The notes beneath the pieces are model-generated. The model saw nothing but the letters and a program-made list of their open reading frames with translations. It did not search any database and was not told the origin of the DNA. Below, piece by piece: positions 26,311 to 36,124 of a stretch of 64,000 nt of DNA (its first letter is position 1; the number at the start of each line of letters is the position of its first letter). Position numbers and translations under genes: made by a program. Source of the stretch: Saonia flava (GTDB lineage: Bacteria; Bacteroidota; Bacteroidia; Flavobacteriales; Flavobacteriaceae); contig NZ_JAATJJ010000002.1 in the NCBI RefSeq assembly GCF_011927795.1, positions 248,001 to 312,000 on the forward strand, given 5' to 3'.

Positions 26311-27053
26311 AAGAAGCCAATACATTAATTAATGCCAATATAGGAAACCTTACCTCGCTTTGGAAAACGGTTGCCGTTCCGTTTGGTTCTTATTTCAAAA
26401 CTCCGGATTTTGAATATTGCACCATAAAAGGTTCGGAATGGCCAAATAGATTGTGGTTCAACCAAAACCTAACCCAGGAAACCATGGATCTGACCCTAGC
26501 AAAATTGGCCACTGTTCCAGTGAACATCACTTTGCCAATTTGGAACATTTATGACAACAGTGACGATGGGATTTTAAGGCGCAATGGTTTTAAAACAAAG
26601 TTTGGGCAGATTGGAATGTCATTAAAACCCGATAAACTTTTGGATATTGAAACTGATATAAAAATTAAACTGGTCACCAATGAACACGAAGCAAAACTAT
26701 GGTCGGAGCTATTCATAAAATCGTTTGGGTATGTTATTAGTTTAGAAACAATTAGTAAAACTTTTAATGAGATCGATTATTACATAGCCTATGACCACAA
26801 TAAAGCTGTGGGAACGGCACTAGTGCACAAAACCAACACTGTTTTGGGCATTCATTCTATGGGAATACCCCCTGAAATGAGAAGACAGGGCCACGCGGAA
26901 AATATTATGAAGTTACTTATAAACAAAACAATTGAAGATGGGTATGGGCTCATCACATTACAGGCATCCGAAATGGGAAAAAACTTATATCTAAAACTGG
27001 GTTTCCATGAACAGTTCTTGATCAAAAATTACACTTTACAAAGACCCGTATAG
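26307..27053 (+). CDS. GNAT-family N-acetyltransferase
   Basis: 248 residues. The acetyl-CoA-binding core lies in the C-terminal half: AVGTALVHKTNTVLGIHSMG then PPEMRRQGHAENIMKLLI, with the expected R-x-x-G-x-G/A loop, followed by LQASEMGKNLYLKLGFHEQF. The N-terminal half is a more divergent GNAT-like unit (WPNRLWFNQNLTQETMDLTL). It is the last gene of the coupled operon. Substrate unknown. Confidence 0.88.
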   Translation: MKEANTLINANIGNLTSLWKTVAVPFGSYFKTPDFEYCTIKGSEWPNRLWFNQNLTQETMDLTLAKLATVPVNITLPIWNIYDNSDDGILRRNGFKTKFGQIGMSLKPDKLLDIETDIKIKLVTNEHEAKLWSELFIKSFGYVISLETISKTFNEIDYYIAYDHNKAVGTALVHKTNTVLGIHSMGIPPEMRRQGHAENIMKLLINKTIEDGYGLITLQASEMGKNLYLKLGFHEQFLIKNYTLQRPV

Positions 27054-27076
27054 GTCCTTGACAAAAACGTATATTT

Positions 27077-27199
27077 TTATTTCTTTTTGGAGAAGTTCTT
27101 TTTGTATTCCAAACGGACAAGAAATAGGATTAACAAAGCCCCAATGGAAAGGAAGATAAAAGGATTTTTTTCGATAATGTTAAGCAATTGGTCCATCAT
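27077..27199 (-). CDS. Small single-pass membrane protein, 40 residues
   Basis: ATG at 27199 (a second in-frame ATG follows at once) to TAA 27077-27079. The product has a polar start (MMDQLLNIIEKNP), one membrane segment (FIFLSIGALLILFLV) and a Lys-rich end (KNFSKKK), a typical inside-positive small membrane protein. It lies alone between two plus-strand genes. Expression is unproven, but composition and topology are convincing for its size. Confidence 0.5.
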   Translation of the reverse strand: MMDQLLNIIEKNPFIFLSIGALLILFLVRLEYKKNFSKKK

Positions 27200-27378
27200 A
27201 GTCTAACGTCAATTAATCTGTTTTAGCTTTTAGATGTCAATTTATGTAAACGTTGCTTTGTTCTTGGCACATATGTCCAAATTTTAAGATAAAATTAAAG
27301 GCTGTAGCTACCCCTGACATATCCTGTCATATTCCCAGTTTAATTTTGTAGTAAATCTTGTAATAAAATCTGTTAAAT

Positions 27379-27837
27379 ATGAAAAAACACCAACTAAGCG
27401 CCTTTCAAGTTATTGGAATATCTGTAAGGACCACAAATGAAAACGGCCAAGCAAAAAAAGATATTGGGAACCTTTGGAGCGAATTTATGTCCAAAAATAT
27501 CGTTACCAAAATCCCAAATGTGCTGGACGAAACCATCTACGCCGTCTATACGGACTATGATAAAGACCACACCAAGCCCTATACCACAATTCTAGGGTAT
27601 AAAGTTTGGAGCTTGGATACCATTCCAGAAGGAATGGTGGGCAAAGAAATAGAACCTGCCACATATACCAAGTTTACGGCAAAAGGGGACCTTACGGACA
27701 ATGCGGTAAAAGATGAATGGGACAAGATTTGGAATACAGATTTAAATAGAACTTATATTTCTGACTTTGAAGTCTATGGAAAAAAAGCCATTGACCCTAC
27801 CCATGGAGAGGCCGACATTTATATTGGAGTTAAATAA
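27379..27837 (+). CDS. GyrI-like / AraC effector-binding domain protein
   Basis: 152 residues forming a single GyrI-like small-molecule-binding domain. It begins with FQVIGISVRTTNENGQAKKD and contains TIYAVYTDYDKDHTKPYTT and FEVYGKKAIDPTHGEADIYI, matching the usual order of the family. It has no DNA-binding domain, so it may sequester or modify a ligand, or be a stand-alone hydrolase-like member. It is monocistronic and ends at a shared terminator. Confidence 0.85.
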   Translation: MKKHQLSAFQVIGISVRTTNENGQAKKDIGNLWSEFMSKNIVTKIPNVLDETIYAVYTDYDKDHTKPYTTILGYKVWSLDTIPEGMVGKEIEPATYTKFTAKGDLTDNAVKDEWDKIWNTDLNRTYISDFEVYGKKAIDPTHGEADIYIGVK

Positions 27838-27852
27838 AAAACAGCCCATAAA

Positions 27853-27882
27853 AAATCCCTGTTGAAATATCAACAGGGATTT
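27853..27882. terminator. Bidirectional Rho-independent terminator between the GyrI-like gene and xylA
   Basis: AAATCCCTGTTG (27853-27864) pairs perfectly with CAACAGGGATTT (27871-27882) around a 6-nt loop. A and T runs flank it, so it can stop transcripts from both convergent genes. Confidence 0.85.
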
Positions 27883-27903
27883 GACCAAAGGTCGATTGGT
27901 TAA

Positions 27904-29229
27904 TTAAATATATTGGTTGATTATATTCTCAAATAATTCTTGCTTGCCACTTTGCAAGTCCAGTTCCCCATTTTCCATGGCGATATCATACAAATCCTTA
28001 AAGTCCAATTTACCGTTCTCAAAGTCTTTCCCTTTTCCACTATCAAAAGAGCTATAGCGTTTTTCCCTTAGGGCATCATACTGAGAGTTGGAGATAATGG
28101 CATCGGCAGTAATCAAACCTCTGGCAAAGGTATCCGCACCTCCAATATGGGCATGGAACACATCTTCCATATCGGTGGAGTTTCTTCTGATTTTCGCATC
28201 AAAGTTAACACCTCCGCCTTGCAGACCACCTGCTTTTAAGAATACCAACATGGCTTCTGTTACTTCCTGTACATTATTGGGGAATTGATCCGTATCCCAT
28301 CCGTTCTGGTAATCACCACGGTTGGCATCTACACTACCCAACATACCTGCACCGGCCGCAACTTCCAATTCGTGCTGCATGGTGTGTTGTGCTAAAGTAG
28401 CATGGTTCACCTCAATATTCATTTTAAAATCGTCTTGTAGACCATATTCATGCAAGAAACCAATAGCAGTAGCACAATCAAAATCGTACTGATGCTTCAT
28501 GGGTTCCATTGGTTTGGGTTCAATAAAGAAAGTTCCTTTAAACCCTTGTGCCCTTGCATAATCTCGGGCCATAGTTAAGAACTGTCCCATATGGTCCAAC
28601 TCGCGCTTCATATCTGTATTTAATAGGGACATATAGCCTTCACGACCACCCCAGAATACGTAGTTTTCACCACCAAGGGCAATTGTAGCATCCAATGCCA
28701 ATTTTATTTGTCCGCCAGCACGTGCCACTACATTAAAATCTGGATTGGTAGCTGCACCGTTCATATAACGTGGGTTAGAGAAACAGTTTGCCGTTCCCCA
28801 AAGTAATTTAACCCCAGAAGCGGCTTGCTTTTCTTTAAGAACACCCACAATGGTTGCCAATCTTTTTTCAGACTCTGCAAAAGTGGCGCCCTCTTGTACC
28901 AAATCGTAATCATGAAAACAATAGTAGTCAAAGCCCATTTTGGTAATAAACTCAAAAGCGGCATCTGCTTTGGCCTTGGCCGCATCTATAGCATCTGATG
29001 GTGCGTCCCAAGGGAAATTTTGTGTTCCAGGCCCAAATGGATCTGCTCCTTGACCACAGAATGTATGCCAGTAAGCCACAGAGAATTTAAACCAATCCTT
29101 CATTTTTCTACCCGCCACTACTTGCTCGGGATTGTAATATTTAAACGCTAAAGGATTGTCAGATTCCTTTCCTTCAAATTTAATTTCACCAATACCTTTA
29201 AAGTATTCTTTGTCTCCTATTGTACTCAT
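27904..29229 (-). CDS. xylA: Xylose isomerase
   Basis: 441 residues from ATG 29229; a TTG five codons upstream is not needed. Family signatures are [36 protein letters not shown] and the metal-binding stretch [18 protein letters not shown], with [19 protein letters not shown] and the [17 protein letters not shown] metal site. It converts D-xylose to D-xylulose in the cytoplasm. It is the second gene of the xylBA operon, 11 bp after xylB. Full length and no changed key residue seen. Confidence 0.97.
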   Translation of the reverse strand: MSTIGDKEYFKGIGEIKFEGKESDNPLAFKYYNPEQVVAGRKMKDWFKFSVAYWHTFCGQGADPFGPGTQNFPWDAPSDAIDAAKAKADAAFEFITKMGFDYYCFHDYDLVQEGATFAESEKRLATIVGVLKEKQAASGVKLLWGTANCFSNPRYMNGAATNPDFNVVARAGGQIKLALDATIALGGENYVFWGGREGYMSLLNTDMKRELDHMGQFLTMARDYARAQGFKGTFFIEPKPMEPMKHQYDFDCATAIGFLHEYGLQDDFKMNIEVNHATLAQHTMQHELEVAAGAGMLGSVDANRGDYQNGWDTDQFPNNVQEVTEAMLVFLKAGGLQGGGVNFDAKIRRNSTDMEDVFHAHIGGADTFARGLITADAIISNSQYDALREKRYSSFDSGKGKDFENGKLDFKDLYDIAMENGELDLQSGKQELFENIINQYI

Positions 29230-29240
29230 TTTATACGTAT

Positions 29241-30725
29241 TCAATTATTAATATAATCTGTTAATTCTTTTTTCCAGTTGTTGTAAGCTTCTTGGTATGC
29301 TTCTTTATTGTCCAAAGGTTTATAAACATATTGAACCTCATCCGATTTTACGGCATCATCAAAAGACTTAAAATCTCCAAAGGCATAGGCTGCTGCTCTT
29401 GCTGCCCCCACTGCTCCTGTTGTTTCTACTATTTTAATTTCACTTCCAGTAAGGGTTGCTATGGTATTGGAAAAAATCTCGGCCCTAAACAGATTGTCGT
29501 TACCGGCCTTTATTGATTTTACATCCACGCCATCGTTCGCAAGGATTTCCATTCCATAAACAAAAGAAAATGCAATACCTTCCAAAGCGGCCCTAAACAA
29601 ATGGCCCTGTTGATGAATATTGAAATTTAGATTGGTTATTCTAGACCCTTTATTGCTGTTGTTCAACATACGTTCCGCACCATTTCCAAAAGGTAGAATA
29701 ATCAACCCGTCCGAACCAATGGGCGCTTCTGAGGCCAAATCGTTCATCTTATTGTATGAGAATTCCTCTGTAATCTGATTTCTCATCCAACTATACTGTA
29801 TCCCTGTACCATTAATGCACAATAACTTACCTATCCTTGGATTTGCTTTGGAATGGTTTACATGTGCAAAACTGTTGATACGGGTATGCTCTACTGTATT
29901 TGTACTATCTGAAACTGCATAAACTACTCCAGAGGTTCCCCCGGTCGCAGCAATTTCACCAGGTTCCAAAACGTTTAGCGCTAATGCATTATTGGGCTGG
30001 TCACCTGCCCGGTACATGATTGGAATGCCCTCAGGAAGCCCACTTTCCGATGCTCCTTGAGAATTAACTTTTCCTTGCTCTGCAAATGTTGGTAATATCT
30101 CAGGAATTAAAGCTGTATCTATACCAGCCTCTTTAAATAGCCAGTCAGCTGAATCATTAGCATTAAAATCCCACATTATCCCTTCTGACAGGCCTGATGG
30201 TGTGGTGGTACATTTACCACTTAATTTAAGGGCAATATAATCCCCGGGAAGCATAAATTTATGCACTTCACTATACACCTTTGGTTCGTTGTCTTTTACC
30301 CATTTTAATTTGGACAGGGTGAAATTCCCAGGAGAGTTTAACAAACTATCAGCGCATTTGTCCACACCGCATTGCTTAAAAAGTTCCTCGCCAACGCTAA
30401 CCGCCCTACTGTCACACCAAATAATTGATGGTCGCAGTACTTTCATATTTTTATCTACCAAGACCAGACCGTGCATTTGATAAGAAATACCAACTCCTTT
30501 TATGTCCTTCTTTGCTACCTTGGTTTCTTCTAAAAGCTTATGGGTAGCTTTGCATAAATTTTCCCACCAAAGCTCGGGTTCTTGTTCTCCCCAACCTATT
30601 TCATGTGAAATTATGGGCATTTCCACCGTTGGGTACTGCGCAACTCCCTTAACTTCACCACTTTCCGAACCAATTAACGCTGCTTTTATAGACGAACTTC
30701 CGATATCATACCCTATCCAATACAT
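29241..30725 (-). CDS. xylB: Xylulokinase
   Basis: 494 residues from ATG 30725. This start is preferred over the farther one at 30764 because the FGGY fold begins at [19 protein letters not shown] and because a perfect -7 box lies at 30769-30762. Family stretches are [20 protein letters not shown] with [39 protein letters not shown] and the C-terminal [20 protein letters not shown]. It phosphorylates D-xylulose to enter the pentose phosphate pathway. First gene of xylBA, divergent from the LacI gene. Confidence 0.96.
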   Translation of the reverse strand: MYWIGYDIGSSSIKAALIGSESGEVKGVAQYPTVEMPIISHEIGWGEQEPELWWENLCKATHKLLEETKVAKKDIKGVGISYQMHGLVLVDKNMKVLRPSIIWCDSRAVSVGEELFKQCGVDKCADSLLNSPGNFTLSKLKWVKDNEPKVYSEVHKFMLPGDYIALKLSGKCTTTPSGLSEGIMWDFNANDSADWLFKEAGIDTALIPEILPTFAEQGKVNSQGASESGLPEGIPIMYRAGDQPNNALALNVLEPGEIAATGGTSGVVYAVSDSTNTVEHTRINSFAHVNHSKANPRIGKLLCINGTGIQYSWMRNQITEEFSYNKMNDLASEAPIGSDGLIILPFGNGAERMLNNSNKGSRITNLNFNIHQQGHLFRAALEGIAFSFVYGMEILANDGVDVKSIKAGNDNLFRAEIFSNTIATLTGSEIKIVETTGAVGAARAAAYAFGDFKSFDDAVKSDEVQYVYKPLDNKEAYQEAYNNWKKELTDYINN

Positions 30726-30761
30726 AAATTCTAACCCTAAGATTTGATTATTTAAAGTTGA

Positions 30762-30789
30762 CAAATATAGCTAACGAAATCGTTTTCGT
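30762..30789 (-). promoter_or_regulatory. xylBA promoter -7 box with overlapping-class LacI-type operator
   Basis: On the minus strand TATATTTG (30769-30762) is a perfect TAnnTTTG box 36 bp before the xylB ATG. Directly upstream, ACGAAATCGTTTTCGT (30774-30789) is a near-perfect inverted repeat (seven of eight pairs) centred on CG, as LacI-family operators are. Bound protein would cover the -33 region. The motif differs from the GCAATCGATTGC sites. The rest of the 331-bp region to the LacI gene shows no gene and no second clear box. Confidence 0.65.
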
Positions 30790-31056
30790 AAACATAAAAC
30801 TGAATTATTTACCCTAAGGTATCAAGACTTTATTTTGCAGTAATCTAAAATAGATAAAATTTGGGCAACTAACTGTTCATTACATTAATTTCCAAGAAGC
30901 CAATATACCAAACCCAACTGCTTGACACAAATAATTGTTCCTTTTGCACCTAAAAACATTTTTCCACTAAAGAATAATTTATATTAAATTAGTATATTAC
31001 ACTATATGAGGGATATTCCCCTATAATCCTAGTATACATAAACATTACACTTAAGC

Positions 31057-32127
31057 ATGAGTATTAAAAAGGAGATCACCATATACGATCTTGCAAAAGA
31101 ATTAAACTATTCTCCCTCCACAATTTCCAGAGCTTTAAACGATCATAAGAGCATTAGCAAAAAAACTGTTCAGAGAATTAAGAACGCAGCAGAAGAAATG
31201 GGGTATAGACCCAATACTTTGGCGGCCGGACTTAGAAACAATAAGAGTAAAACCATAGGTATATCCATTTCTAGAATTAACAGACCTTTTATGTCATCCT
31301 TGATTAGCGGGATTGAAGAAGCCGCCAGAAATGCGGGCTATAATGTTATTATTAGTCAGTCTGATGACAAATACAAAAACGAACTAAGCAATACCAAAGC
31401 CCTTTACGATAGTAGAATTAGTGGTCTTATTGTATCTCTTTCCATGGAAACGTCTGATTACAAACATTTCAATCAATTTATTGATCAAGGCATCCCCGTT
31501 GTTTTTGTAGATAGGGTACCTGCCAGTCTTAATTCCTACAAAGTGGTCATAGATAATTACAGTGCAGGTTATTCCGCTACAAAACATTTAATAGAACAGG
31601 GATGCAAGAGGATAGCACATTTTGCGGGAGCGCAGCATAGAAATGTGTATGAGGAAAGAAAAAAGGGCTATGTAGATGCCCTAAAAGAACATGGATTACC
31701 TGTAGAGAAAGAACTAATTAAATATTTTAAGACGTTGAGCTTTGAGGAAGGTAGAAAAACAACTGCTAAACTTATGGCTTTGCCCAACCCTCCTGATGGT
31801 ATTTTTTCAGCCAATGATACGGCAGCTGTAAGTGCCATTATTTATGCAAAAAGTATGGGGATCAAAGTTCCTGAAGATTTAGCAATTATAGGTTTTAATG
31901 ACGATCCCATATCTTCCATTGTTGATCCCGCTTTATCAACGGTCTCACATCCTGCCGCAAAAATGGGGGAGATTTCTGCAAAAAGAATCTTAGAGCATTC
32001 TAGAGCTAATTATGACAAAACCATTTCTGAAGTTACCATTTTAAACACGGAACTTATAATAAGGGATTCGTCCAACAGGGCCAAAGCATTGTTAAAATCT
32101 AAAAAGTCTAGGCAACCCAAAACTTAA
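31057..32127 (+). CDS. LacI-family transcriptional regulator of the xylan/xylose locus
   Basis: 356 residues. The N-terminal LacI helix-turn-helix reads TIYDLAKELNYSPSTISRAL, followed by the hinge helix region RPNTLAAGLRNNKSKTIGI. The rest is a periplasmic-binding-protein-like sensor (GLIVSLSMETSDY, VVFVDRVP, IIGFNDDPISSIVDPALSTV). It sits divergent from xylBA and convergent to uxaC, so it is the obvious candidate to bind the operators found at xylBA, GH67/uxaC, susC and GH115. Inducer probably xylose, a xylo-oligosaccharide or a glucuronate derivative; this is inference. Confidence 0.94.
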   Translation: MSIKKEITIYDLAKELNYSPSTISRALNDHKSISKKTVQRIKNAAEEMGYRPNTLAAGLRNNKSKTIGISISRINRPFMSSLISGIEEAARNAGYNVIISQSDDKYKNELSNTKALYDSRISGLIVSLSMETSDYKHFNQFIDQGIPVVFVDRVPASLNSYKVVIDNYSAGYSATKHLIEQGCKRIAHFAGAQHRNVYEERKKGYVDALKEHGLPVEKELIKYFKTLSFEEGRKTTAKLMALPNPPDGIFSANDTAAVSAIIYAKSMGIKVPEDLAIIGFNDDPISSIVDPALSTVSHPAAKMGEISAKRILEHSRANYDKTISEVTILNTELIIRDSSNRAKALLKSKKSRQPKT

Positions 32128-32167
32128 TTCTGTTATTAAAACGCTCAAAAAAACCAAGGAGGCAAAA

Positions 32168-32193
32168 ATCCTATCACCAGTATAATTTAGGAT
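32168..32193 (-). terminator. Possible terminator after uxaC
   Basis: On the minus strand ATCCTA, overlapping the uxaC stop codon, pairs with TAGGAT, and five T follow. The 6-bp stem is short, so this is a candidate only. Confidence 0.35.
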
Positions 32194-33614
32194 ATCGGTG
32201 TTTTTTTAACAAGATTGGAAAATTCAAAGTATTCATTGGCATTATTATAACAAATGTCTTGAACAAGTTTCCCAATCCACTTAATATCATTGGGAAGTTC
32301 TCCATTTTTTATGTCGTTTCCTAAGATATTACATAAGATTCTTCTATAATATTCATGTCTAGGGAAAGATAAAAAACTCCTACTATCCGTAAGCATTCCA
32401 AGGGCACAACTCAAAAGTCCCATATTCGACAAGGCATCCAGTTGTTTGGTTATTCCATCTTTTTGATCTAAAAACCACCAACTGGCACCATACTGTACTT
32501 TTCCTTTAATGTCTTCCTCACTAAAATTACCCGCCATTGTTGCAAAGACCTCGTTGTCCGCTGGATTAGAGTTGTACAACACTGTCTTTGGAAGATTTCC
32601 ACTATTGTTGAGTTTATTTAAAAATGATGCCAACTGCTCCGCTTGCTTATAATCCCCAATACTGTCCACACCTGCATTAATTCCTATTTTTTCCAATAAT
32701 GCCTTATTGGTATCTCTTATGGATCCCAAATGCAATTGCATAACCCATTTATGCTCCGCGTACAAGCTACCTAGGTAGCACATTATAGCTGACTTATATT
32801 TTAATGCATCAATTTCTGAAACAGGATTTTCTTTCAATCTATTTTTGAGAATATTGTTTACTTCAACCTCAGAGAAATCTAATCCGTAAGCATGTGGCAA
32901 ACCATGATCGGACAATCTACATCCCATACTGTGAAAATACGTCACCCTGCTCTTTATAGCTGCCTTAAGGCTCTCCAAGTCAGTAATTTCAATAGTACTT
33001 ATACTGGATAACGTACTTAAATAATCCGTAAAATCTATTTTATCAATTTGTACTATATTATCAGGTCTAAAAGTCGGTAAGACATTAACGCCCATGTCCA
33101 ATTCCTTAATCTTTCTATGATGCGCCAAACTATCAATGGGGTCATCCGTGGTACAGACTACCTTTACATTCATTCTTTTTATAAGGCCTTGGGCATGAAA
33201 CTCCGGCTGTTTCAATTTTTCATTACAATGGCCATAAATCTTAGATGCACTGTCCACTGTTAAGCTTTCATCTATGTCAAAATAACGTTTTAGCTCCAGA
33301 TGGGTCCAATGGTACAAAGGGTTTCGCATAGTATAAGGTACAGTTTCCGCCCATTTGTTAAACTTAACCTCGTCCGAACTATTACCTGTGATGTGCTTCT
33401 CTGCAATGCCAAGATTACGCATTGCACGCCATTTATAGTGGTCACCATCTATCCAAAGCTTTGTCATATTCCCAAAGGCTCTATTATTTGCAATTTCATC
33501 CGGAGGAAGATGACAATGGTAGTCTATAATTGGTTGATCCTCGGCGTAATCTCTATATAATATTTTGGAATACTTATTATCTAAAAGGAAATCTGAATTA
33601 ATAATATTCTTCAT
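32187..33614 (-). CDS. uxaC: Glucuronate isomerase
   Basis: 475 residues, the family length. Motifs include DYHCHLPPDEIANNR (metal-binding HxH near the start), LWIDGDHYKWRAMRNLGI, HWTHLELKRYFDIDE, VVCTTDDPIDSLAHHR, HKWVMQLHLGSIRDTN, GMLTDSRSFLSFPRHEYYRR. It isomerises D-glucuronate to D-fructuronate, the first step after GH67 and GH115 release glucuronic acid. It is transcribed away from GH67, with a LacI operator in the 321-bp shared region, and converges on the LacI gene. Confidence 0.96.
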   Translation of the reverse strand: MKNIINSDFLLDNKYSKILYRDYAEDQPIIDYHCHLPPDEIANNRAFGNMTKLWIDGDHYKWRAMRNLGIAEKHITGNSSDEVKFNKWAETVPYTMRNPLYHWTHLELKRYFDIDESLTVDSASKIYGHCNEKLKQPEFHAQGLIKRMNVKVVCTTDDPIDSLAHHRKIKELDMGVNVLPTFRPDNIVQIDKIDFTDYLSTLSSISTIEITDLESLKAAIKSRVTYFHSMGCRLSDHGLPHAYGLDFSEVEVNNILKNRLKENPVSEIDALKYKSAIMCYLGSLYAEHKWVMQLHLGSIRDTNKALLEKIGINAGVDSIGDYKQAEQLASFLNKLNNSGNLPKTVLYNSNPADNEVFATMAGNFSEEDIKGKVQYGASWWFLDQKDGITKQLDALSNMGLLSCALGMLTDSRSFLSFPRHEYYRRILCNILGNDIKNGELPNDIKWIGKLVQDICYNNANEYFEFSNLVKKTPIS

Positions 33615-33810
33615 CTACATTTACTTTATCAAAAACCACTGTAAGTTAATGATTCTTTTGATATAAGGAGTTGATTGTTTTTAAACGGCAACTCTGTTAT
33701 TTTATAAAATAGTGTTGTTTATATACTAAATTTAGGTTTCTAAAAAAACACCTCCAATTACTTGATAAAAAATGAGCAATAGCAGGCAAACTTGGTAAAT
33801 ATAACAAAAT

Positions 33811-33826
33811 ATGCAATCGATTGCGT
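33811..33826. promoter_or_regulatory. LacI-type operator between uxaC and GH67
   Basis: ATGCAATCGATTGCGT contains the perfect 12-bp palindrome GCAATCGATTGC (33813-33824). It is identical over 16 bp to the site upstream of susC and shares its core with the GH115 site. A partial -7 box (TAATTTTC, 33848-33855) follows on the plus strand. The site could govern both divergent genes. Nothing else recognisable lies in 33615-33935. Confidence 0.75.
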
Positions 33827-33935
33827 TAAATATTTTGCCAATCTCTATAATTTTCACTTAATTTACCTTCGTCTATTAGGCAATCTATTAAAAAATCTAT
33901 AATTTTTTAACAATTCTTAAACCTAAAATACTGTT

Positions 33936-36107
33936 TTGAAACAAAAAAAATATTTGTTGCTTTTTATTGCATTCCTTCAACTTTCATTTTTTACCTATGC
34001 CTCCAATGGTTATGATCTATGGCTTGGATATAGACAAATTGAAAACGAGAACTTGTTAAACGAATATGTAAACACGCTTTCTTACATCCATTTGGAAGGT
34101 GATTCGGAAACCCTAAAAGTAACCAAGAAAGAGTTAATAAAAGGTCTAATGGCAATGCTCGGGAAAAATGTACCCTTTAAGAATCTTGAAAATTCCACTA
34201 ATTCCTTGATTGTTGCCAATTCAAAAAAACTATCCTCATCTATCTTAGAAAAAGTAAATGATGACCTAAAAGAATTAAACAAGGATGGCTTCATTATAAA
34301 AACCATTAGGATTGGAAAGAACAAGCACACCGTTATAACCTCTAATGACGATGTTGGGGTTTTATATGGAGTTTTCAACTTTTTAAGGTTAATGCAACAA
34401 AATAAGTCCATTACAAATTTATCCATAGTTGACTCGCCAAAATTGGATGTTAGAATGCTAAACCACTGGGATAATATGGACAGGACGGTAGAGCGCGGTT
34501 TTGCCGGGTTTTCTTTGTGGAATTGGCATACATTGCCAGATTATATTGATCAACGGTATATAGATTATGCCAGGGCAAATGCATCTATTGGAATAAATGG
34601 CACGGCACTTACCAATGTCAACGCCAATGCCTTGGTATTAACCCCACATTATTTAGAGAAAGTAAAAGCCCTTGCCGATGTTTTTAGACCCTACGGAATA
34701 AAAGTTTACTTAACGGCCCGATTTTCTGCCCCCATAGAAATTGGTGGTTTAGATACCGCCGACCCCTTGAACGCCGATGTACAGGAATGGTGGAACAATA
34801 AAACCAAGGAAATCTATGACCTTATTCCAGATTTTGGAGGGTTTTTAGTGAAAGCAAATTCCGAGGGCCAGCCCGGTCCACAAAATTATAACAGGAACCA
34901 TGTAGACGGTGCAAATATGATGGCAAAGTCCTTAGCACCATATAAAGGGATTGTTATGTGGCGTGCCTTTGTATATTCTGAACATGATAGTACCGATAGA
35001 GCGAAACAAGCATATAGTGAATTTGTTCCCTACGATGGTCAGTTTTTGGATAATGTAATCGTTCAGGTTAAAAATGGAGCAATCGATTTTCAGCCACGTG
35101 AACCTTTTCACCCCATGTTTGGTGCCATGCCTAAAACACCTTTGATGATGGAATTTCAGATTACCAAGGAATATCTAGGTTTTGCAACACATTTGGCTTT
35201 TTTACCAAAACTCTATGAAGAAGTACTTAGTGCAGATACGTACAGAAAAGGTAAAGGTTCTACAGTTGCGAAGGTAATTGATGGTTCCTTGCACAATAAA
35301 AAACTTACAGGAATGGCTGGGGTATCCAACATTGGAAACGATATAAATTGGACCGGACACCCTTTTGGACAGGCAGACTGGTACGGCTTTGGAAGACTGG
35401 CCTGGAATCCCCATTTAAGTGCAGAAAGCATTGCTGACGAATGGATAAGAAGTACTTTTTCCAATGATGAAAAATTTATTGGTCCCGTTAAAAAAATGAT
35501 GTTGGAATCTAGGGAAATGGTGGTAAATTATATGAACCCATTAGGTCTGCACCACATTTTTGACACAGGTCACCATTATGGTCCAGGTCCCTGGGTAGGT
35601 AATTTGTCCAGACCGGAATGGAATCCCGTTTATTACCATAAGGCAGATGAAAATGGTATTGGTTTTGACCGTACAGAAACTGGAAGTAATGCTTTGGAAC
35701 AATATGCACCAGAACTTGCCGCTATGTGGGGGAATTTAGACACTTGTCCAGAAATAGATTTGTTATGGTTCCATCATTTAGCTTGGGACTATACATTAAA
35801 GGATGGAAATACACTGTGGGACGGAATGGCACTAAAATACCAAAAAGGTGTGGATGATGTTCAAAACATGGTTACGACATGGGAAGCCATGAAGCCCTAT
35901 ATTGATTCTCAAAGACACAATCAAGTATCCATGCTTTTAAAAATACAATTAAAAGAAGCAAAATGGTGGAGAAATGCGTGTATGTTGTATTTTCAAACTT
36001 TTTCTAAAATGGACTTTCCAGAAGGAATGGAAAAACCTGATAAAACATTAGAACATTACAAATCTTTAAAATTTCCATTTGCGCCTGGAATAAGGCCTCG
36101 ATGGTAA
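33936..36107 (+). CDS. GH67 alpha-glucuronidase, exported
   Basis: 723 residues beginning at TTG 33936, with no in-frame ATG before the signal peptide (KKYLLLFIAFLQLSFFTYAS). GH67 motifs are WDNMDRTVERGFAGFSLWNW, INGTALTNVNANALVLTP, KANSEGQPGPQNYNRNH (region of the general acid Glu), QVKNGAIDFQPREPFHPMFG and PLMMEFQITKEYLGF (regions of the catalytic Asp/Glu pair). It releases (4-O-methyl)glucuronic acid from the non-reducing end xylose of aldouronic acids, probably in the periplasm. First gene of a plus-strand operon with the SDR, uxuA and GH10. Length agrees with the family. Confidence 0.95.
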   Translation: MKQKKYLLLFIAFLQLSFFTYASNGYDLWLGYRQIENENLLNEYVNTLSYIHLEGDSETLKVTKKELIKGLMAMLGKNVPFKNLENSTNSLIVANSKKLSSSILEKVNDDLKELNKDGFIIKTIRIGKNKHTVITSNDDVGVLYGVFNFLRLMQQNKSITNLSIVDSPKLDVRMLNHWDNMDRTVERGFAGFSLWNWHTLPDYIDQRYIDYARANASIGINGTALTNVNANALVLTPHYLEKVKALADVFRPYGIKVYLTARFSAPIEIGGLDTADPLNADVQEWWNNKTKEIYDLIPDFGGFLVKANSEGQPGPQNYNRNHVDGANMMAKSLAPYKGIVMWRAFVYSEHDSTDRAKQAYSEFVPYDGQFLDNVIVQVKNGAIDFQPREPFHPMFGAMPKTPLMMEFQITKEYLGFATHLAFLPKLYEEVLSADTYRKGKGSTVAKVIDGSLHNKKLTGMAGVSNIGNDINWTGHPFGQADWYGFGRLAWNPHLSAESIADEWIRSTFSNDEKFIGPVKKMMLESREMVVNYMNPLGLHHIFDTGHHYGPGPWVGNLSRPEWNPVYYHKADENGIGFDRTETGSNALEQYAPELAAMWGNLDTCPEIDLLWFHHLAWDYTLKDGNTLWDGMALKYQKGVDDVQNMVTTWEAMKPYIDSQRHNQVSMLLKIQLKEAKWWRNACMLYFQTFSKMDFPEGMEKPDKTLEHYKSLKFPFAPGIRPRW

Positions 36108-36124
36108 ACCAACTTTTTATTTAA

